A stretch of 64,000 bases of DNA, taken from contig NZ_NWVL01000008.1 in NCBI RefSeq assembly GCF_002382885.1, forward strand, positions 103,199 through 167,198. Reading direction: 5' to 3'. The notes beneath the pieces were generated by a model, which did not search any database, was not told where the DNA came from, and saw nothing but the letters and a program-made list of their open reading frames with translations. The translations under genes and the position numbers were made by a program. Source of the stretch: Streptomyces sp. WZ.A104 (GTDB lineage: Bacteria > Actinomycetota > Actinomycetes > Streptomycetales > Streptomycetaceae). Of this stretch, positions 55,434-63,853 are shown piece after piece. How positions within the stretch are numbered: position 1 is the stretch's first letter; every line of letters starts with the position of its first letter.

Positions 55434-55446
55434 TCGCCTCCCGGCT

Positions 55447-55474
55447 GGAGGCGCCCGGTTCTGAGGGTGCCTCC
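55447..55474 (+). terminator. Hairpin after rpoA
   Basis: GGAGGCGCCC (55447-55456) pairs with 55465-55474 with one wobble, 14 bases after the rpoA stop. Confidence 0.55.
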
Positions 55475-55490
55475 GGGCCGGGGCTGAGGC

Positions 55491-55538
55491 TTTGTCCTCA
55501 ATCGCCGGACGGGCTCGGTTTCGGCTGATGTCCGGCGA
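55491..55538. repeat. Candidate dispersed intergenic repeat
   Basis: TTGTCCTCAATCGCCGGACG... with a matching GTCCGGCG (55530-55537) has the core of a short hairpin repeat I recognise from many streptomycete intergenic regions (CGCCGGAC/GTCCGGCG arms at 55503-55510 and 55530-55537). It lies inside the otherwise tightly packed alpha operon. The identification is from memory of the core. Confidence 0.5.
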
Positions 55539-55659
55539 AAGCCGGGTGGGCTTGAAACATCGAGCCCGGTCGGCGCGTACGACTTCCGGGAGGCGTCCGC
55601 CTCACGGGAACTGACACCGGTACCTGATACGGCCGGTGCAGCACACAAGGAGAATCACC

Positions 55660-56160
55660 ATGCCGCGTCCCGCAAAGGGTGCCCGTCTGGGCGGCAGCGC
55701 CGCGCACGAGCGTCTGCTCCTCGCCAACCTGGCGAAGTCGCTGTTCGAGCACGGCCGCATCACGACGACCGAGGCCAAGGCCCGCCGCCTGCGTCCGGTC
55801 GCCGAGCGCCTCGTCACCAAGGCGAAGAAGGGCGACATCCACAACCGTCGCCTGGTGCTCCAGACGATCACGGACAAGAGCGTCGTCCACACGCTCTTCA
55901 CCGAGATCGCTCCCCGGTACGAGAACCGCCCCGGTGGTTACACCCGTATCACCAAGATCGGCAACCGTCGTGGCGACAACGCCCCGATGGCGGTCATCGA
56001 GCTGGTCGAGGCGCTGACCGTGGCCCAGCAGGCCACCGGTGAGGCCGAGGCCGCCACGAAGCGCGCGGTCAAGGAAGACGCCCTCAAGAAGGACGAGGCC
56101 CCCGCGGCCGAGGCCGAGGCCGTCGAGAAGGCCGACGACGCGGAGTCGAAGGACGCCTGA
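55660..56160 (+). CDS. rplQ: 50S ribosomal protein L17
   Basis: L17 surrounds the tunnel exit. The first 120 residues are standard ([40 protein letters not shown]); the last 45 are an acidic Ala/Glu/Lys tail, giving 166 residues. The ATG at 55660 follows AAGGAG; the upstream start at 55636 is not supported. Confidence 0.97.
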   Translation: MPRPAKGARLGGSAAHERLLLANLAKSLFEHGRITTTEAKARRLRPVAERLVTKAKKGDIHNRRLVLQTITDKSVVHTLFTEIAPRYENRPGGYTRITKIGNRRGDNAPMAVIELVEALTVAQQATGEAEAATKRAVKEDALKKDEAPAAEAEAVEKADDAESKDA

Positions 56161-56179
56161 GCGTCCTAGCGACCACTGG

Positions 56180-56217
56180 ACGGGCCCGCATCACCCTTCG
56201 GGGCGGTGCGGGCCCGT
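56180..56217 (+). terminator. Terminator after rplQ
   Basis: A 17-base stem with one mismatch and one wobble (56180-56196 with 56201-56217) closed by a C(TTCG)G loop, then TTCTG. Confidence 0.85.
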
Positions 56218-56250
56218 TCTGCTGACCAGGGGAGTTGAGAGGATGACGCG

Positions 56251-57105
56251 GTGAGTGACGAGGCGGAGCCCGGTTTCGTACGGGTGCGGCTGGACCTGTC
56301 CTACGACGGCAAGGACTTCTCCGGCTGGGCGAAGCAGACCGGTCGGCGCACGGTGCAGGGGGAGATCGAGGACGCGCTGCGGACCGTGACCCGGTCGGCC
56401 GTGACGTATGACCTGACAGTGGCGGGCCGCACCGACGCCGGGGTCCACGCGCGCGGCCAGGTGGCCCACGTGGACCTGCCGGAGGAGGTGTGGGCCGAGC
56501 ACGAGGAGAAGCTGCTGCGACGGCTGGCGGGGCGGCTGCCCCGGGATGTACGGATCTGGCGGGCGGCCCCGGCCCCGGCGGGGTTCAACGCCCGCTTCTC
56601 CGCGCTCTGGCGGCGTTACGCCTACCGGGTCGGCGACCGGCCCGGCGGGGTCGATCCGCTGGTCCGGGGCCATGTGCTGTGGCACGAGCGGCCGTTGGAC
56701 GTGGACGCGATGAACGAGGCGGCCACGCCGATGGTCGGGGAGCACGACTTCGCGGCGTACTGCAAGAAGCGCGAGGGTGCGACCACTATCCGTACGCTCC
56801 AGAAGTTCAGCTGGGTACGGGAGGAGGCTTCCGGGGTCCTGACCGCGACCGTGCAGGCGGACGCGTTCTGCCACAACATGGTGCGGGCGCTGATCGGGGC
56901 GGCGCTGTTCGTGGGCGACGGGCGGCGTCCGGCCGACTGGCCCGCCGAGGTGCTCGCGGCGAAGGTGCGCGACCCCGGGGTGCACGTGGTGCGGCCGCAC
57001 GGGCTGACGCTGGAGGAAGTGGCTTACCCGGCGGACGATTTGCTGGCGGCCCGGGCCGAAGAGGCGCGGAACGTGCGGACGTTGCCGGGGGCGGGGTGCT
57101 GCTGA
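56251..57105 (+). CDS. truA: tRNA pseudouridine(38-40) synthase TruA
   Basis: TruA isomerises uridines 38-40 in the tRNA anticodon arm. The 284-residue product has the catalytic Asp in [14 protein letters not shown] and RYAYRVGDR. The GTG start follows GAGAGG; an ATG nine bases upstream runs into a stop. A partly leaky terminator separates it from rplQ, in the usual streptomycete order. Confidence 0.95.
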   Translation: MSDEAEPGFVRVRLDLSYDGKDFSGWAKQTGRRTVQGEIEDALRTVTRSAVTYDLTVAGRTDAGVHARGQVAHVDLPEEVWAEHEEKLLRRLAGRLPRDVRIWRAAPAPAGFNARFSALWRRYAYRVGDRPGGVDPLVRGHVLWHERPLDVDAMNEAATPMVGEHDFAAYCKKREGATTIRTLQKFSWVREEASGVLTATVQADAFCHNMVRALIGAALFVGDGRRPADWPAEVLAAKVRDPGVHVVRPHGLTLEEVAYPADDLLAARAEEARNVRTLPGAGCC

Positions 57106-57123
57106 GCGGCTGCTGCGCGGTGA

Positions 57124-57147
57124 ACTCCCGGGCCCGCGCCCGGGAGT
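57124..57147. terminator. Hairpin between truA and the convergent membrane gene
   Basis: ACTCCCGGGC (57124-57133) pairs with 57138-57147, loop CCGC. Confidence 0.7.
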
Positions 57148-57171
57148 CGGCGTTCTTCCGCGGGAGGGCGG

Positions 57172-58023
57172 TCAGCCGTTGGGGTCCGCGGCCGCCTGGG
57201 AGGCCTGGAGCTGGCCGCGGCGGTGGATCTGGCGGAAGGTGAAGTCCGTGAGGTCGTCGCCGACCGCGAACACGTTCTTGTCCGCGGTGGTGACCCGCTT
57301 GCCGTCGAGGAAGCCGCCGACGGTGAAGTAGGCGTACCGGCCGTAGGAGTTGGTGGTGCGCCGGCAGACCGTGCCGCCGCGGCAGAAGGTGTCGACGCCT
57401 CCGCCGCTGAGCGAGGCGAGGCCGCCCTCGGCCTGGTCGACGGTCTTCTTCGCGCGGGACTCCGTGTCGAAGACGGCGATGCCGACGGTGACGGCCACCC
57501 CGTCCTTGCGGTAGGTGGCGCGGATGAGCTGCCGGCAGCCGTTGTTCGCGAGGATCGAGCCGAGGGCGCCCTGGGTGCCCGACGCGCAGTTCGTGGTGCG
57601 GTTCGTCGCGCCCTTGAGGTGGACGCGGTCGCCCATGGTGAGCTTCTTGCCGGGGAAGAAGCCTTCGACGGTGATCGGCGCCTTGTCCTTGGCGGCGCTG
57701 GATATGTAGTCCTTGGGGTCCGGCGGGGGCGGCGGCGCGACCGAGGAGAAGGAGGGCGCGGGCGCCGAGGTGTCCTCGGGGAGGTCGGCGGGGGCGGGCA
57801 GTCGGCTCGCGCTCTTGTCGGAGTCGCCCTTGCCGCCGCCGTTCGTGGTGACGACGGCCGTCGTCACGATCGCGCCGATCGCCACGGTGGCGACCACGCC
57901 GCCGCCGATCATCATCAGTTTCCTGCGGCGGGAGCGCGCCGCGGACTCCTCCGCCAGCGCCGCCCAGTCCGGAGTTCCGCCGCCCCCGGGCCCCCAGGAG
58001 GCCCCCCCTTGCCCAAAGCTCAT
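57172..58023 (-). CDS. Membrane-anchored hypothetical protein
   Basis: I do not recognise this 283-residue protein. Residues 1-35 are cytoplasmic, Gly-rich then basic (SRRRK); one membrane helix follows (about 36-60), then a Pro/Ser-rich linker and a folded extracellular part with six or so Cys and motifs such as FFPGKKLTMGDRVHLKG. The topology is a single-pass anchor with an outer C-terminal domain. It is convergent with truA and divergent from the ABC-F gene. Similar proteins are common beside truA in streptomycetes. Confidence 0.8.
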   Translation of the reverse strand: MSFGQGGASWGPGGGGTPDWAALAEESAARSRRRKLMMIGGGVVATVAIGAIVTTAVVTTNGGGKGDSDKSASRLPAPADLPEDTSAPAPSFSSVAPPPPPDPKDYISSAAKDKAPITVEGFFPGKKLTMGDRVHLKGATNRTTNCASGTQGALGSILANNGCRQLIRATYRKDGVAVTVGIAVFDTESRAKKTVDQAEGGLASLSGGGVDTFCRGGTVCRRTTNSYGRYAYFTVGGFLDGKRVTTADKNVFAVGDDLTDFTFRQIHRRGQLQASQAAADPNG

Positions 58024-58052
58024 GCGCGCAGTTTAGGGCTTTGATAATCCGG

Positions 58053-58082
58053 TTGGGCCAGGGCTTCGCCGACCGTGACAAT
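58053..58082 (+). promoter_or_regulatory. Promoter of a probable leaderless ABC-F gene
   Basis: TTGGGC (58053-58058), 18 bases, GACAAT (58077-58082), then seven bases to the ATG at 58090, with no ribosome binding site between. Confidence 0.5.
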
Positions 58083-58089
58083 GCTCGGT

Positions 58090-59709
58090 ATGGGACATCT
58101 CGAAGCGGGCCACCTGGAGTACTACCTACCGGACGGGCGGGTGCTGCTCGGCGACGCCTCGTTCCGGGTGGCCGACGGAGCCGTCGTCGCCCTCGTCGGG
58201 GCGAACGGGGCGGGCAAGACGACGCTGCTGCGGCTGCTGGCGGGGGAGATCCAGCCGCACGGAGGCACGGTCTCGGTGAGCGGCGGGCTGGGTGTGATGC
58301 CGCAGTTCGTGGGCTCGGTGCGGGACGAGCGGACCGTACGTGACCTACTGGTCTCCGTCTCCCAGCCGCGCATCCGGGAGGCGGCGAAGGCGATCGACGC
58401 GGCCGAGGAGAAGATCCTCACCGTCGACGACGAGGCCGCGCAGATGGCGTACGCGCAGGCGCTGAGCGACTGGGCCGAGGCGCGCGGCTACGAGGCCGAG
58501 ACGGTCTGGGACATGTGCACGACGGCCGCGCTGGGCGTCCCGTACGAGAAGGCGCAGTGGCGCGAGGTGCGCACGCTCAGCGGCGGTGAGCAGAAGCGGC
58601 TGGTGCTGGAGGCGCTGCTGCGCGGGCCCGACGAGGTGCTGCTGCTCGACGAGCCGGACAACTATCTGGACGTGCCGGGCAAGCGGTGGCTGGAGGAGAA
58701 GCTGAAGGAGACCCGCAAGACGGTCCTCTTCGTCTCCCACGACCGGGAGCTGCTCTCCCGGGCCGCCGAGAAGATCGTCAGCGTCGAGCCGAGCGCGGCG
58801 GGCAGCGACGTATGGGTGCACGGTGGCGGCTTCGCCACGTACCACCAGGCGCGCAAGGAGCGGTTCGCGCGGTTCGAGGAGCTGCTGCGGCGCTGGCAGG
58901 AGGAGCACGCCCGGCTGAAGGCGCTCGTCCTGCGGATGCGGCAGCAGGCGGCGAACAGTCCCGACATGGCCAACCGCTACCACGCGATGCAGACCCGCTT
59001 CAAGAAGTTCGAGGAGGCGGGCCCGCCGCCGGAGCCGCCGCGCGAGCAGGACATCAGGATGCGGCTGCGCGGCGGGCGGACCGGGGTGCGGGCGGTGACC
59101 TGCAAGGGCCTGGAGCTGACCGGCCTGATGAAGCCGTTCGACCTGGAGATCTACTACGGGGAGCGGGTCGCGGTCCTCGGCTCCAACGGGTCGGGCAAGT
59201 CGCACTTCCTGCGGCTGCTGGCGGGGGAGCCGGTGGCGCACACGGGGGAGTGGAAGCTCGGGGCGCGGGTCGTGCCGGGCCACTTCGCCCAGACGCACGC
59301 GCACCCGGAGCTGCTGGGCAGGACGCTGGTGGAGATCCTCTGGTCGGAGCATGCCAAGGACCGGGGCGGGGCGATGGGGGTGCTGCGCCGGTACGAGCTG
59401 GAGCGGCAGGGCGACCAGGCCTTCGAGCGGCTGTCCGGCGGGCAGCAGGCACGGTTCCAGATCCTGCTCCTGGAGCTGGCGGGCACCACCGCGCTGCTCC
59501 TGGACGAGCCGACGGACAACCTGGACCTGGAGTCGGCGGAGGCGTTGCAGGACGGTCTGGAGGTGTACGACGGCACGGTGATGGCCGTCACGCACGACCG
59601 GTGGTTCGCGAAGTCCTTCGACCGGTATCTGGTCTTCGGCTCGGACGGGGTGGTCCGGGAGACGGCGGAGCCGGTGTGGGACGAGCGGAGGGTGCAGCGG
59701 GCGCGGTAA
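58090..59709 (+). CDS. ABC-F family ATPase
   Basis: This soluble protein has two ABC cassettes and no membrane segment: Walker A GANGAGKTT and GSNGSGKSH, signatures LSGGEQKR and LSGGQQAR, Walker B LLLDEPDN and LLLDEPTDN, and a helical linker of about 70 residues between. ABC-F proteins act on the ribosome, some protecting it from antibiotics, others helping translation. Which applies cannot be told; the closest relatives I know are housekeeping Uup/EttA-like. The ATG at 58090 is chosen because a -10 box sits seven bases upstream; GTG 58075 and ATG 58081 are alternatives. It lies upstream of rplM. Confidence 0.9.
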   Translation: MGHLEAGHLEYYLPDGRVLLGDASFRVADGAVVALVGANGAGKTTLLRLLAGEIQPHGGTVSVSGGLGVMPQFVGSVRDERTVRDLLVSVSQPRIREAAKAIDAAEEKILTVDDEAAQMAYAQALSDWAEARGYEAETVWDMCTTAALGVPYEKAQWREVRTLSGGEQKRLVLEALLRGPDEVLLLDEPDNYLDVPGKRWLEEKLKETRKTVLFVSHDRELLSRAAEKIVSVEPSAAGSDVWVHGGGFATYHQARKERFARFEELLRRWQEEHARLKALVLRMRQQAANSPDMANRYHAMQTRFKKFEEAGPPPEPPREQDIRMRLRGGRTGVRAVTCKGLELTGLMKPFDLEIYYGERVAVLGSNGSGKSHFLRLLAGEPVAHTGEWKLGARVVPGHFAQTHAHPELLGRTLVEILWSEHAKDRGGAMGVLRRYELERQGDQAFERLSGGQQARFQILLLELAGTTALLLDEPTDNLDLESAEALQDGLEVYDGTVMAVTHDRWFAKSFDRYLVFGSDGVVRETAEPVWDERRVQRAR

Positions 59710-59728
59710 CCTCGGCGGTCGGCGCGTT

Positions 59729-59758
59729 TTGACCCATCCGGGGCGGGGCGGGTAGTGT
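59729..59758 (+). promoter_or_regulatory. rplM-rpsI promoter
   Basis: TTGACC (59729-59734), 18 bases, TAGTGT (59753-59758), with a leader of about 180 bases. The -35 context is the same as at rpsL. I see no feature I can name in the leader. Confidence 0.7.
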
Positions 59759-59942
59759 CGAGGTTTGTTATACGTGTTGGCTGCGTCGTTCTCATACGAA
59801 GGCCATTGCGTAGGTTCTCTGGAGCAGTTACCAGTGGCTCGCATACGGGCGGTGTTCCCGGCATTGTGTGCCCCAGCTGCATGATCGCTTCAGAGGTGTC
59901 GTGTGTATGGACCCCATCCACTGAAGAAGCGAAGGCTACGAA

Positions 59943-60386
59943 GTGCGTACGTACAGCCCCAAGCCCGGCGATGTCACTCGCCAGTGGCACATCATTGACG
60001 CTCAGGACATCGTCCTGGGCCGTCTGGCCACCACGGCCGCGAACCTCCTCCGAGGCAAGCACAAGGCGATCTACGCCCCCCACATGGACATGGGCGACTT
60101 CGTCATCATCATCAACGCCGAGAAGGTTCACCTCTCCGGCAACAAGAAGACCCAGAAGATGGCGTACCGCCACTCGGGCTTCCCGGGCGGTCTCCGTTCG
60201 GTGCGCTACGACGAGCTCCTCTCGAAGAACCCCGAGAAGGCCGTCGAGAAGGCCATCAAGGGCATGATCCCCAAGAACAGCCTGGGCCGTCAGATGCTCT
60301 CGAAGCTCAAGGTCTACGCGGGCGACCAGCACCCGCACGCTGCTCAGCAGCCGGTCCCGTTCGAGATCACCCAGGTCGCGCAGTAG
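59943..60386 (+). CDS. rplM: 50S ribosomal protein L13
   Basis: L13 is an early 50S assembly protein. The product is 147 residues with [20 protein letters not shown] and [17 protein letters not shown], and the C-terminal [20 protein letters not shown]. The GTG at 59943 is used. Confidence 0.98.
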   Translation: MRTYSPKPGDVTRQWHIIDAQDIVLGRLATTAANLLRGKHKAIYAPHMDMGDFVIIINAEKVHLSGNKKTQKMAYRHSGFPGGLRSVRYDELLSKNPEKAVEKAIKGMIPKNSLGRQMLSKLKVYAGDQHPHAAQQPVPFEITQVAQ

Positions 60387-60430
60387 TTCCGGCCACCCCC
60401 TAAGACATACAGAAAGATCTGAGGAGAATC

Positions 60431-60967
60431 GTGGCCGAGACCACTGTTGAGACGACCACCGACGACACGGTGGGCACCGAGGGCGAAGAGACCTTCGCCG
60501 AGGTGACCACCTTCGAGTCGGAGGTGCCCGTCGAGGGCGAGTACACCAGCGAGTCCCTCGCGGGCCGCTTCGGTGACCCGCAGCCCGCGGCCGGCCTGGG
60601 CCGTCGCAAGAACGCCATCGCCCGCGTCCGGATCGTTCCGGGCACCGGCAAGTGGAAGATCAACGGTCGCACCCTTGAGGACTACTTCCCCAACAAGGTG
60701 CACCAGCAGGAAGTCAACGAGCCCTTCAAGGTGCTTGAGCTCGACGGCCGCTACGACGTCATCGCCCGCATCTCGGGTGGCGGCGTCTCCGGTCAGGCCG
60801 GTGCCCTGCGCCTCGGCGTGGCCCGCGCGCTGAACGAGGCGGACGTGGACAACAACCGCGCCACGCTGAAGAAGGCCGGCTTCCTCTCCCGCGACGACCG
60901 TGCGGTCGAGCGCAAGAAGGCCGGTCTCAAGAAGGCCCGTAAGGCCCCGCAGTACAGCAAGCGCTAA
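60431..60967 (+). CDS. rpsI: 30S ribosomal protein S9
   Basis: S9 places its C-terminal tail at the P-site tRNA. Here 178 residues: an acidic N-terminal extension of about 50 ([20 protein letters not shown]) and then the standard domain from [19 protein letters not shown] to the conserved end QYSKR. The extension is usual in streptomycetes. It follows rplM after 44 bases. Confidence 0.98.
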   Translation: MAETTVETTTDDTVGTEGEETFAEVTTFESEVPVEGEYTSESLAGRFGDPQPAAGLGRRKNAIARVRIVPGTGKWKINGRTLEDYFPNKVHQQEVNEPFKVLELDGRYDVIARISGGGVSGQAGALRLGVARALNEADVDNNRATLKKAGFLSRDDRAVERKKAGLKKARKAPQYSKR

Positions 60968-60994
60968 ATATCGCGCCTGCTCGACTGTCACGTT

Positions 60995-61027
60995 CGCCCC
61001 GGCGGCACACTCCGTGCTGCTGGGGCG
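60995..61027 (+). terminator. Terminator after rpsI
   Basis: A 14-bp stem with wobble pairs (60995-61008 with 61014-61027, loop ACTCC), then TTCGTTTA. Confidence 0.8.
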
Positions 61028-61121
61028 TTCGTTTATCGGCCCTCGCGGGCGTATAACGGCATGAGACGTTCATCGGCCCGCACGGGACGGCAGGCCGGTG
61101 AGCGCCGCCGCGCACCTCTCT

Positions 61122-61158
61122 CAGGTCGGTCGTGTCACGCCATCCGACCTGCCTTTTT
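61122..61158 (+). terminator. Attenuator-like terminator in the glmM leader
   Basis: CAGGTCGG (61122-61129) pairs with 61144-61151 across a 14-base loop and is followed by CCTTTTT. It lies 73 bases before the glmM start, so if the transcript begins upstream this could be a conditional terminator. Confidence 0.55.
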
Positions 61159-61230
61159 GCATTCTTCGTGGCACTCATTTGCTTTGCTTTGCTGTGGTTT
61201 GTGGTTTCGGAGCACTTTCGGAGGACACCA

Positions 61231-62589
61231 GTGGGACGACTCTTCGGTACGGACGGAGTACGCGGTGTGGCCAACGCCGATCTGACGGCTGAGCTCGCGC
61301 TCGGACTGTCGGTCGCCGCGGCGCACGTACTCGCCGAGGCGGGAACCTTCGCGGGTCATCGCCCGACCGCCGTGGTCGGACGGGATCCGCGGGCATCCGG
61401 GGAGTTTCTGGAGGCCGCCGTCGTGGCGGGCCTGGCCAGCGCCGGGGTGGACGTGCTGCGCGTCGGCGTGCTGCCGACGCCCGCCGTGGCGCATCTCACC
61501 GGCGCGCTCGGCGCGGACATCGGCGTCATGCTCTCCGCCAGCCACAACGCCATGCCGGACAACGGCATCAAGTTCTTCGCGCGCGGCGGCCACAAGCTGG
61601 CCGACGAGCTGGAGGACCGGATCGAGACGGTCTACGAGCAGCACCGCACCGGTGAGCCGTGGAGCCGTCCGACCGGCGCGGGCGTGGGCCGGGTCACCGA
61701 CTACATGGAAGGCTTCGACCGGTACGTCGCCCACCTCATCGGCGTCCTGCCCAACCGGCTCGACGGGCTGAAGGTCGTCCTGGACGAGGCGCACGGCGCC
61801 GCCGCCCGGGTCTCGCCCGAGGCGTTCGCGCGAGCCGGTGCCGAGGTCGTCACCATCGGGGCCGACCCGGACGGCCTGAACATCAACGACGGCTGCGGCT
61901 CGACCCACCTGGACCTCCTGCGCGCGGCCGTCGTCGAGCACGGCGCCGACCTCGGCATCGCGCACGACGGCGACGCCGACCGCTGCCTCGCCGTTGACGC
62001 CACCGGCGAGGAGGTCGACGGCGACCAGATCCTCGCTGTTCTGGCCCTCGCGATGCGGGAGGCCGGGCAGCTGCGCAAGGACACCGTTGTCGGCACCGTG
62101 ATGTCGAACCTCGGCTTCAAGATCGCCATGGAGCGCGAGGGCATCCGGCTCGTCCAGACGGCGGTCGGGGACCGGTACGTCCTGGAGTCGATGAAGGCCG
62201 AGGGCTTCGCGCTGGGCGGCGAGCAGTCCGGCCACGTCATCGTCCTGGACCACGCCACGACCGGCGACGGCACCCTGACCGGCCTGATGCTGGCGGCCCG
62301 GGTCGCCGCCACCGGCCGCAGCCTCGCCGAACTGGCCGGGGTCATGCAGCGCCTCCCGCAGGTGCTCATCAACGTCCCGGACGTCGACAAGTCCCGGGTG
62401 ACCACCTCGCCCGAGCTGGCCGCGGCGGTCGCCGAGGCGGAGCGCGAGCTGGGCTCCTCCGGGCGCGTACTGCTGCGCCAGTCGGGTACGGAGCCGCTGG
62501 TACGGGTCATGGTCGAGGCCGCCGACATCGAGCAGGCGCGCGCGGTGGCGGGCCGGCTGGCCGATGTGGTGAAGTCGGCGCTCGGCTGA
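61231..62589 (+). CDS. glmM: Phosphoglucosamine mutase GlmM
   Basis: GlmM converts glucosamine-6-phosphate to glucosamine-1-phosphate for UDP-GlcNAc, the peptidoglycan precursor. The 452-residue product begins [14 protein letters not shown] and has the active-site Ser motif [17 protein letters not shown], the Mg-binding DGDADRC and GGEQSGH, and the phosphate-binding [14 protein letters not shown] end. The GTG at 61231 follows GGAGGA. A T-rich stretch with CATTTGCTTTGCTTTGC lies in the leader, unusual for this genome. Confidence 0.97.
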   Translation: MGRLFGTDGVRGVANADLTAELALGLSVAAAHVLAEAGTFAGHRPTAVVGRDPRASGEFLEAAVVAGLASAGVDVLRVGVLPTPAVAHLTGALGADIGVMLSASHNAMPDNGIKFFARGGHKLADELEDRIETVYEQHRTGEPWSRPTGAGVGRVTDYMEGFDRYVAHLIGVLPNRLDGLKVVLDEAHGAAARVSPEAFARAGAEVVTIGADPDGLNINDGCGSTHLDLLRAAVVEHGADLGIAHDGDADRCLAVDATGEEVDGDQILAVLALAMREAGQLRKDTVVGTVMSNLGFKIAMEREGIRLVQTAVGDRYVLESMKAEGFALGGEQSGHVIVLDHATTGDGTLTGLMLAARVAATGRSLAELAGVMQRLPQVLINVPDVDKSRVTTSPELAAAVAEAERELGSSGRVLLRQSGTEPLVRVMVEAADIEQARAVAGRLADVVKSALG

Positions 62590-62659
62590 GTCCCCGAGCC
62601 GACGCCCACCGGCCGGCGCGGGACGAGTCGGCCGGCGGGGCGGGCACACATGGCCGACG

Positions 62660-62722
62660 GTCGCCCCGCGTGGAGCCGCCCGCGTGCGGATGAACGGGTC
62701 GCCCGCGTGGGGTCGCCCGCGT
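62660..62722. repeat. Four imperfect GTCGCCCGCGTGG repeats
   Basis: In the 311-base gap after glmM, copies start at 62660 (with one extra C), 62675 (variant GCCGCCCGCGTG), 62698 and 62712. No gene is present in the gap; 62611-62636 also has short GGCCGGC arms. Confidence 0.5.
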
Positions 62723-62900
62723 TCCGCGTAGGGCGATGCCCCGCACACGGGCACCCGCGGGGCGGACCGGTACGGCAGAGCGTTGACGCCACCGGACGGA
62801 GCCGCGGGAACCGCGTTCCGCCCTCAACGCGTGCTTCTCAGTGGGACGATGGCGAGGCGGGGAGAGCGTCTGCCTCAGTTGCGCATCGGGAGGAGCGACG

Positions 62901-63719
62901 GTGGCTCGTCGATGGGGGGCCCGCTGCGCCGGTGCAGCCGTGGCCGTGATCACGCTGGTGGCGGGGTGCTCGTCCGGTGGGGCGGACAGGCCGGACGGCG
63001 GGGGAGCGGCGGCGCCTTCCGCCGGGGCGGGGGGCGACTCGGGGGCGTCTGCGCCGTTACCCGGGAGCAGGAGTCCGCAACCGTCGGGGTCGGCGGAGCC
63101 GCCCGCCCCTGAAAGCCTGCCCGGCACGTTCGAGGAGGCCCTGGCACTCGCTCGTGCCGTCGCCGCCGAACCCGACGTGCTCGGTGCCGACTTCGTCCGG
63201 CGGAGCCCCTACGAGAGCGCACCGCGGACCGTGCCGGTGCTGGACCGGTCCTGCCGCTGGCAGCGCGAGGCCCTGCCGCACGAGGTACTGGCCGGGCTGT
63301 CGCGGTCGAGTGAAGTGCCGGGCGAGGTCTCCGGCGGGGGGCCGCTGCGGGTGACCGCCCATGTCACCGTCTACCGGACCACCGCGCACGCCGACGCGGC
63401 GATGGCGAGGTTCCTGGAGGACGCCCTGCGCTGCCCCGACCAGCGGCCCCGTCGTGGCGAACGCGTCACCTCGCTCGTGTCGCTGGGGGAGAAACCGGTC
63501 TTCCACGACGCCGAGGACTCCGTCTTCGAGGTCGGCCAGTACACGGGTGCCGAGCACGGCGGCCCACACCCCTACCTCTGGGCGGCGAACCGCGTCGGCT
63601 CCGTGGTGTTCGCGGTGTCGGTCAAGGGCGCCGACGGCTACGACGCGAAGACCGTCAGCGCCACGGGCTCCGGGGCGCTGGGCAGCATGCTCACCGATGT
63701 CCGGAGGGAACTGCGATGA
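62901..63719 (+). CDS. Lipoprotein of unknown function
   Basis: The 272-residue precursor starts VARRWGARCAGAAVAVITLVAGC, a short signal with lipobox LVAGC, then a Gly/Ser/Pro/Ala-rich linker of about 55 residues and a folded part from EEALALARAVAAEPDVL with two Cys. I do not recognise the domain. The GTG is preceded by GGGAGGAG. The stop overlaps the next start (ATGA at 63716), so it appears to be in one operon with the kinase. Confidence 0.8.
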   Translation: MARRWGARCAGAAVAVITLVAGCSSGGADRPDGGGAAAPSAGAGGDSGASAPLPGSRSPQPSGSAEPPAPESLPGTFEEALALARAVAAEPDVLGADFVRRSPYESAPRTVPVLDRSCRWQREALPHEVLAGLSRSSEVPGEVSGGGPLRVTAHVTVYRTTAHADAAMARFLEDALRCPDQRPRRGERVTSLVSLGEKPVFHDAEDSVFEVGQYTGAEHGGPHPYLWAANRVGSVVFAVSVKGADGYDAKTVSATGSGALGSMLTDVRRELR

Positions 63720-63853
63720 CCGCGCGGGCGGCCATGGGCTTACGGGCGGGGGCGGCCCGGCCGGGTGCCACGCCCGCGCAGGTGGACGCTTCGGCGGCCG
63801 TAGGGGCAGGCGGGGCAGGGACAGCCGGGACGATGACGACGGGGAGTCTGTGA
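63716..63853 (+). CDS. Possible 45-residue coupled ORF with a TTA codon
   Basis: ATG at 63716 overlaps the lipoprotein stop and the frame ends with TGA at 63851-63853, one base overlapping the kinase ATG. The peptide is Ala/Gly/Thr-rich and has a TTA (Leu) codon, which is rare in this genome and read by the bldA tRNA in Streptomyces. No ribosome binding site stands out. It may be a spacer rather than a gene. Confidence 0.3.
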   Translation: MTARAAMGLRAGAARPGATPAQVDASAAVGAGGAGTAGTMTTGSL

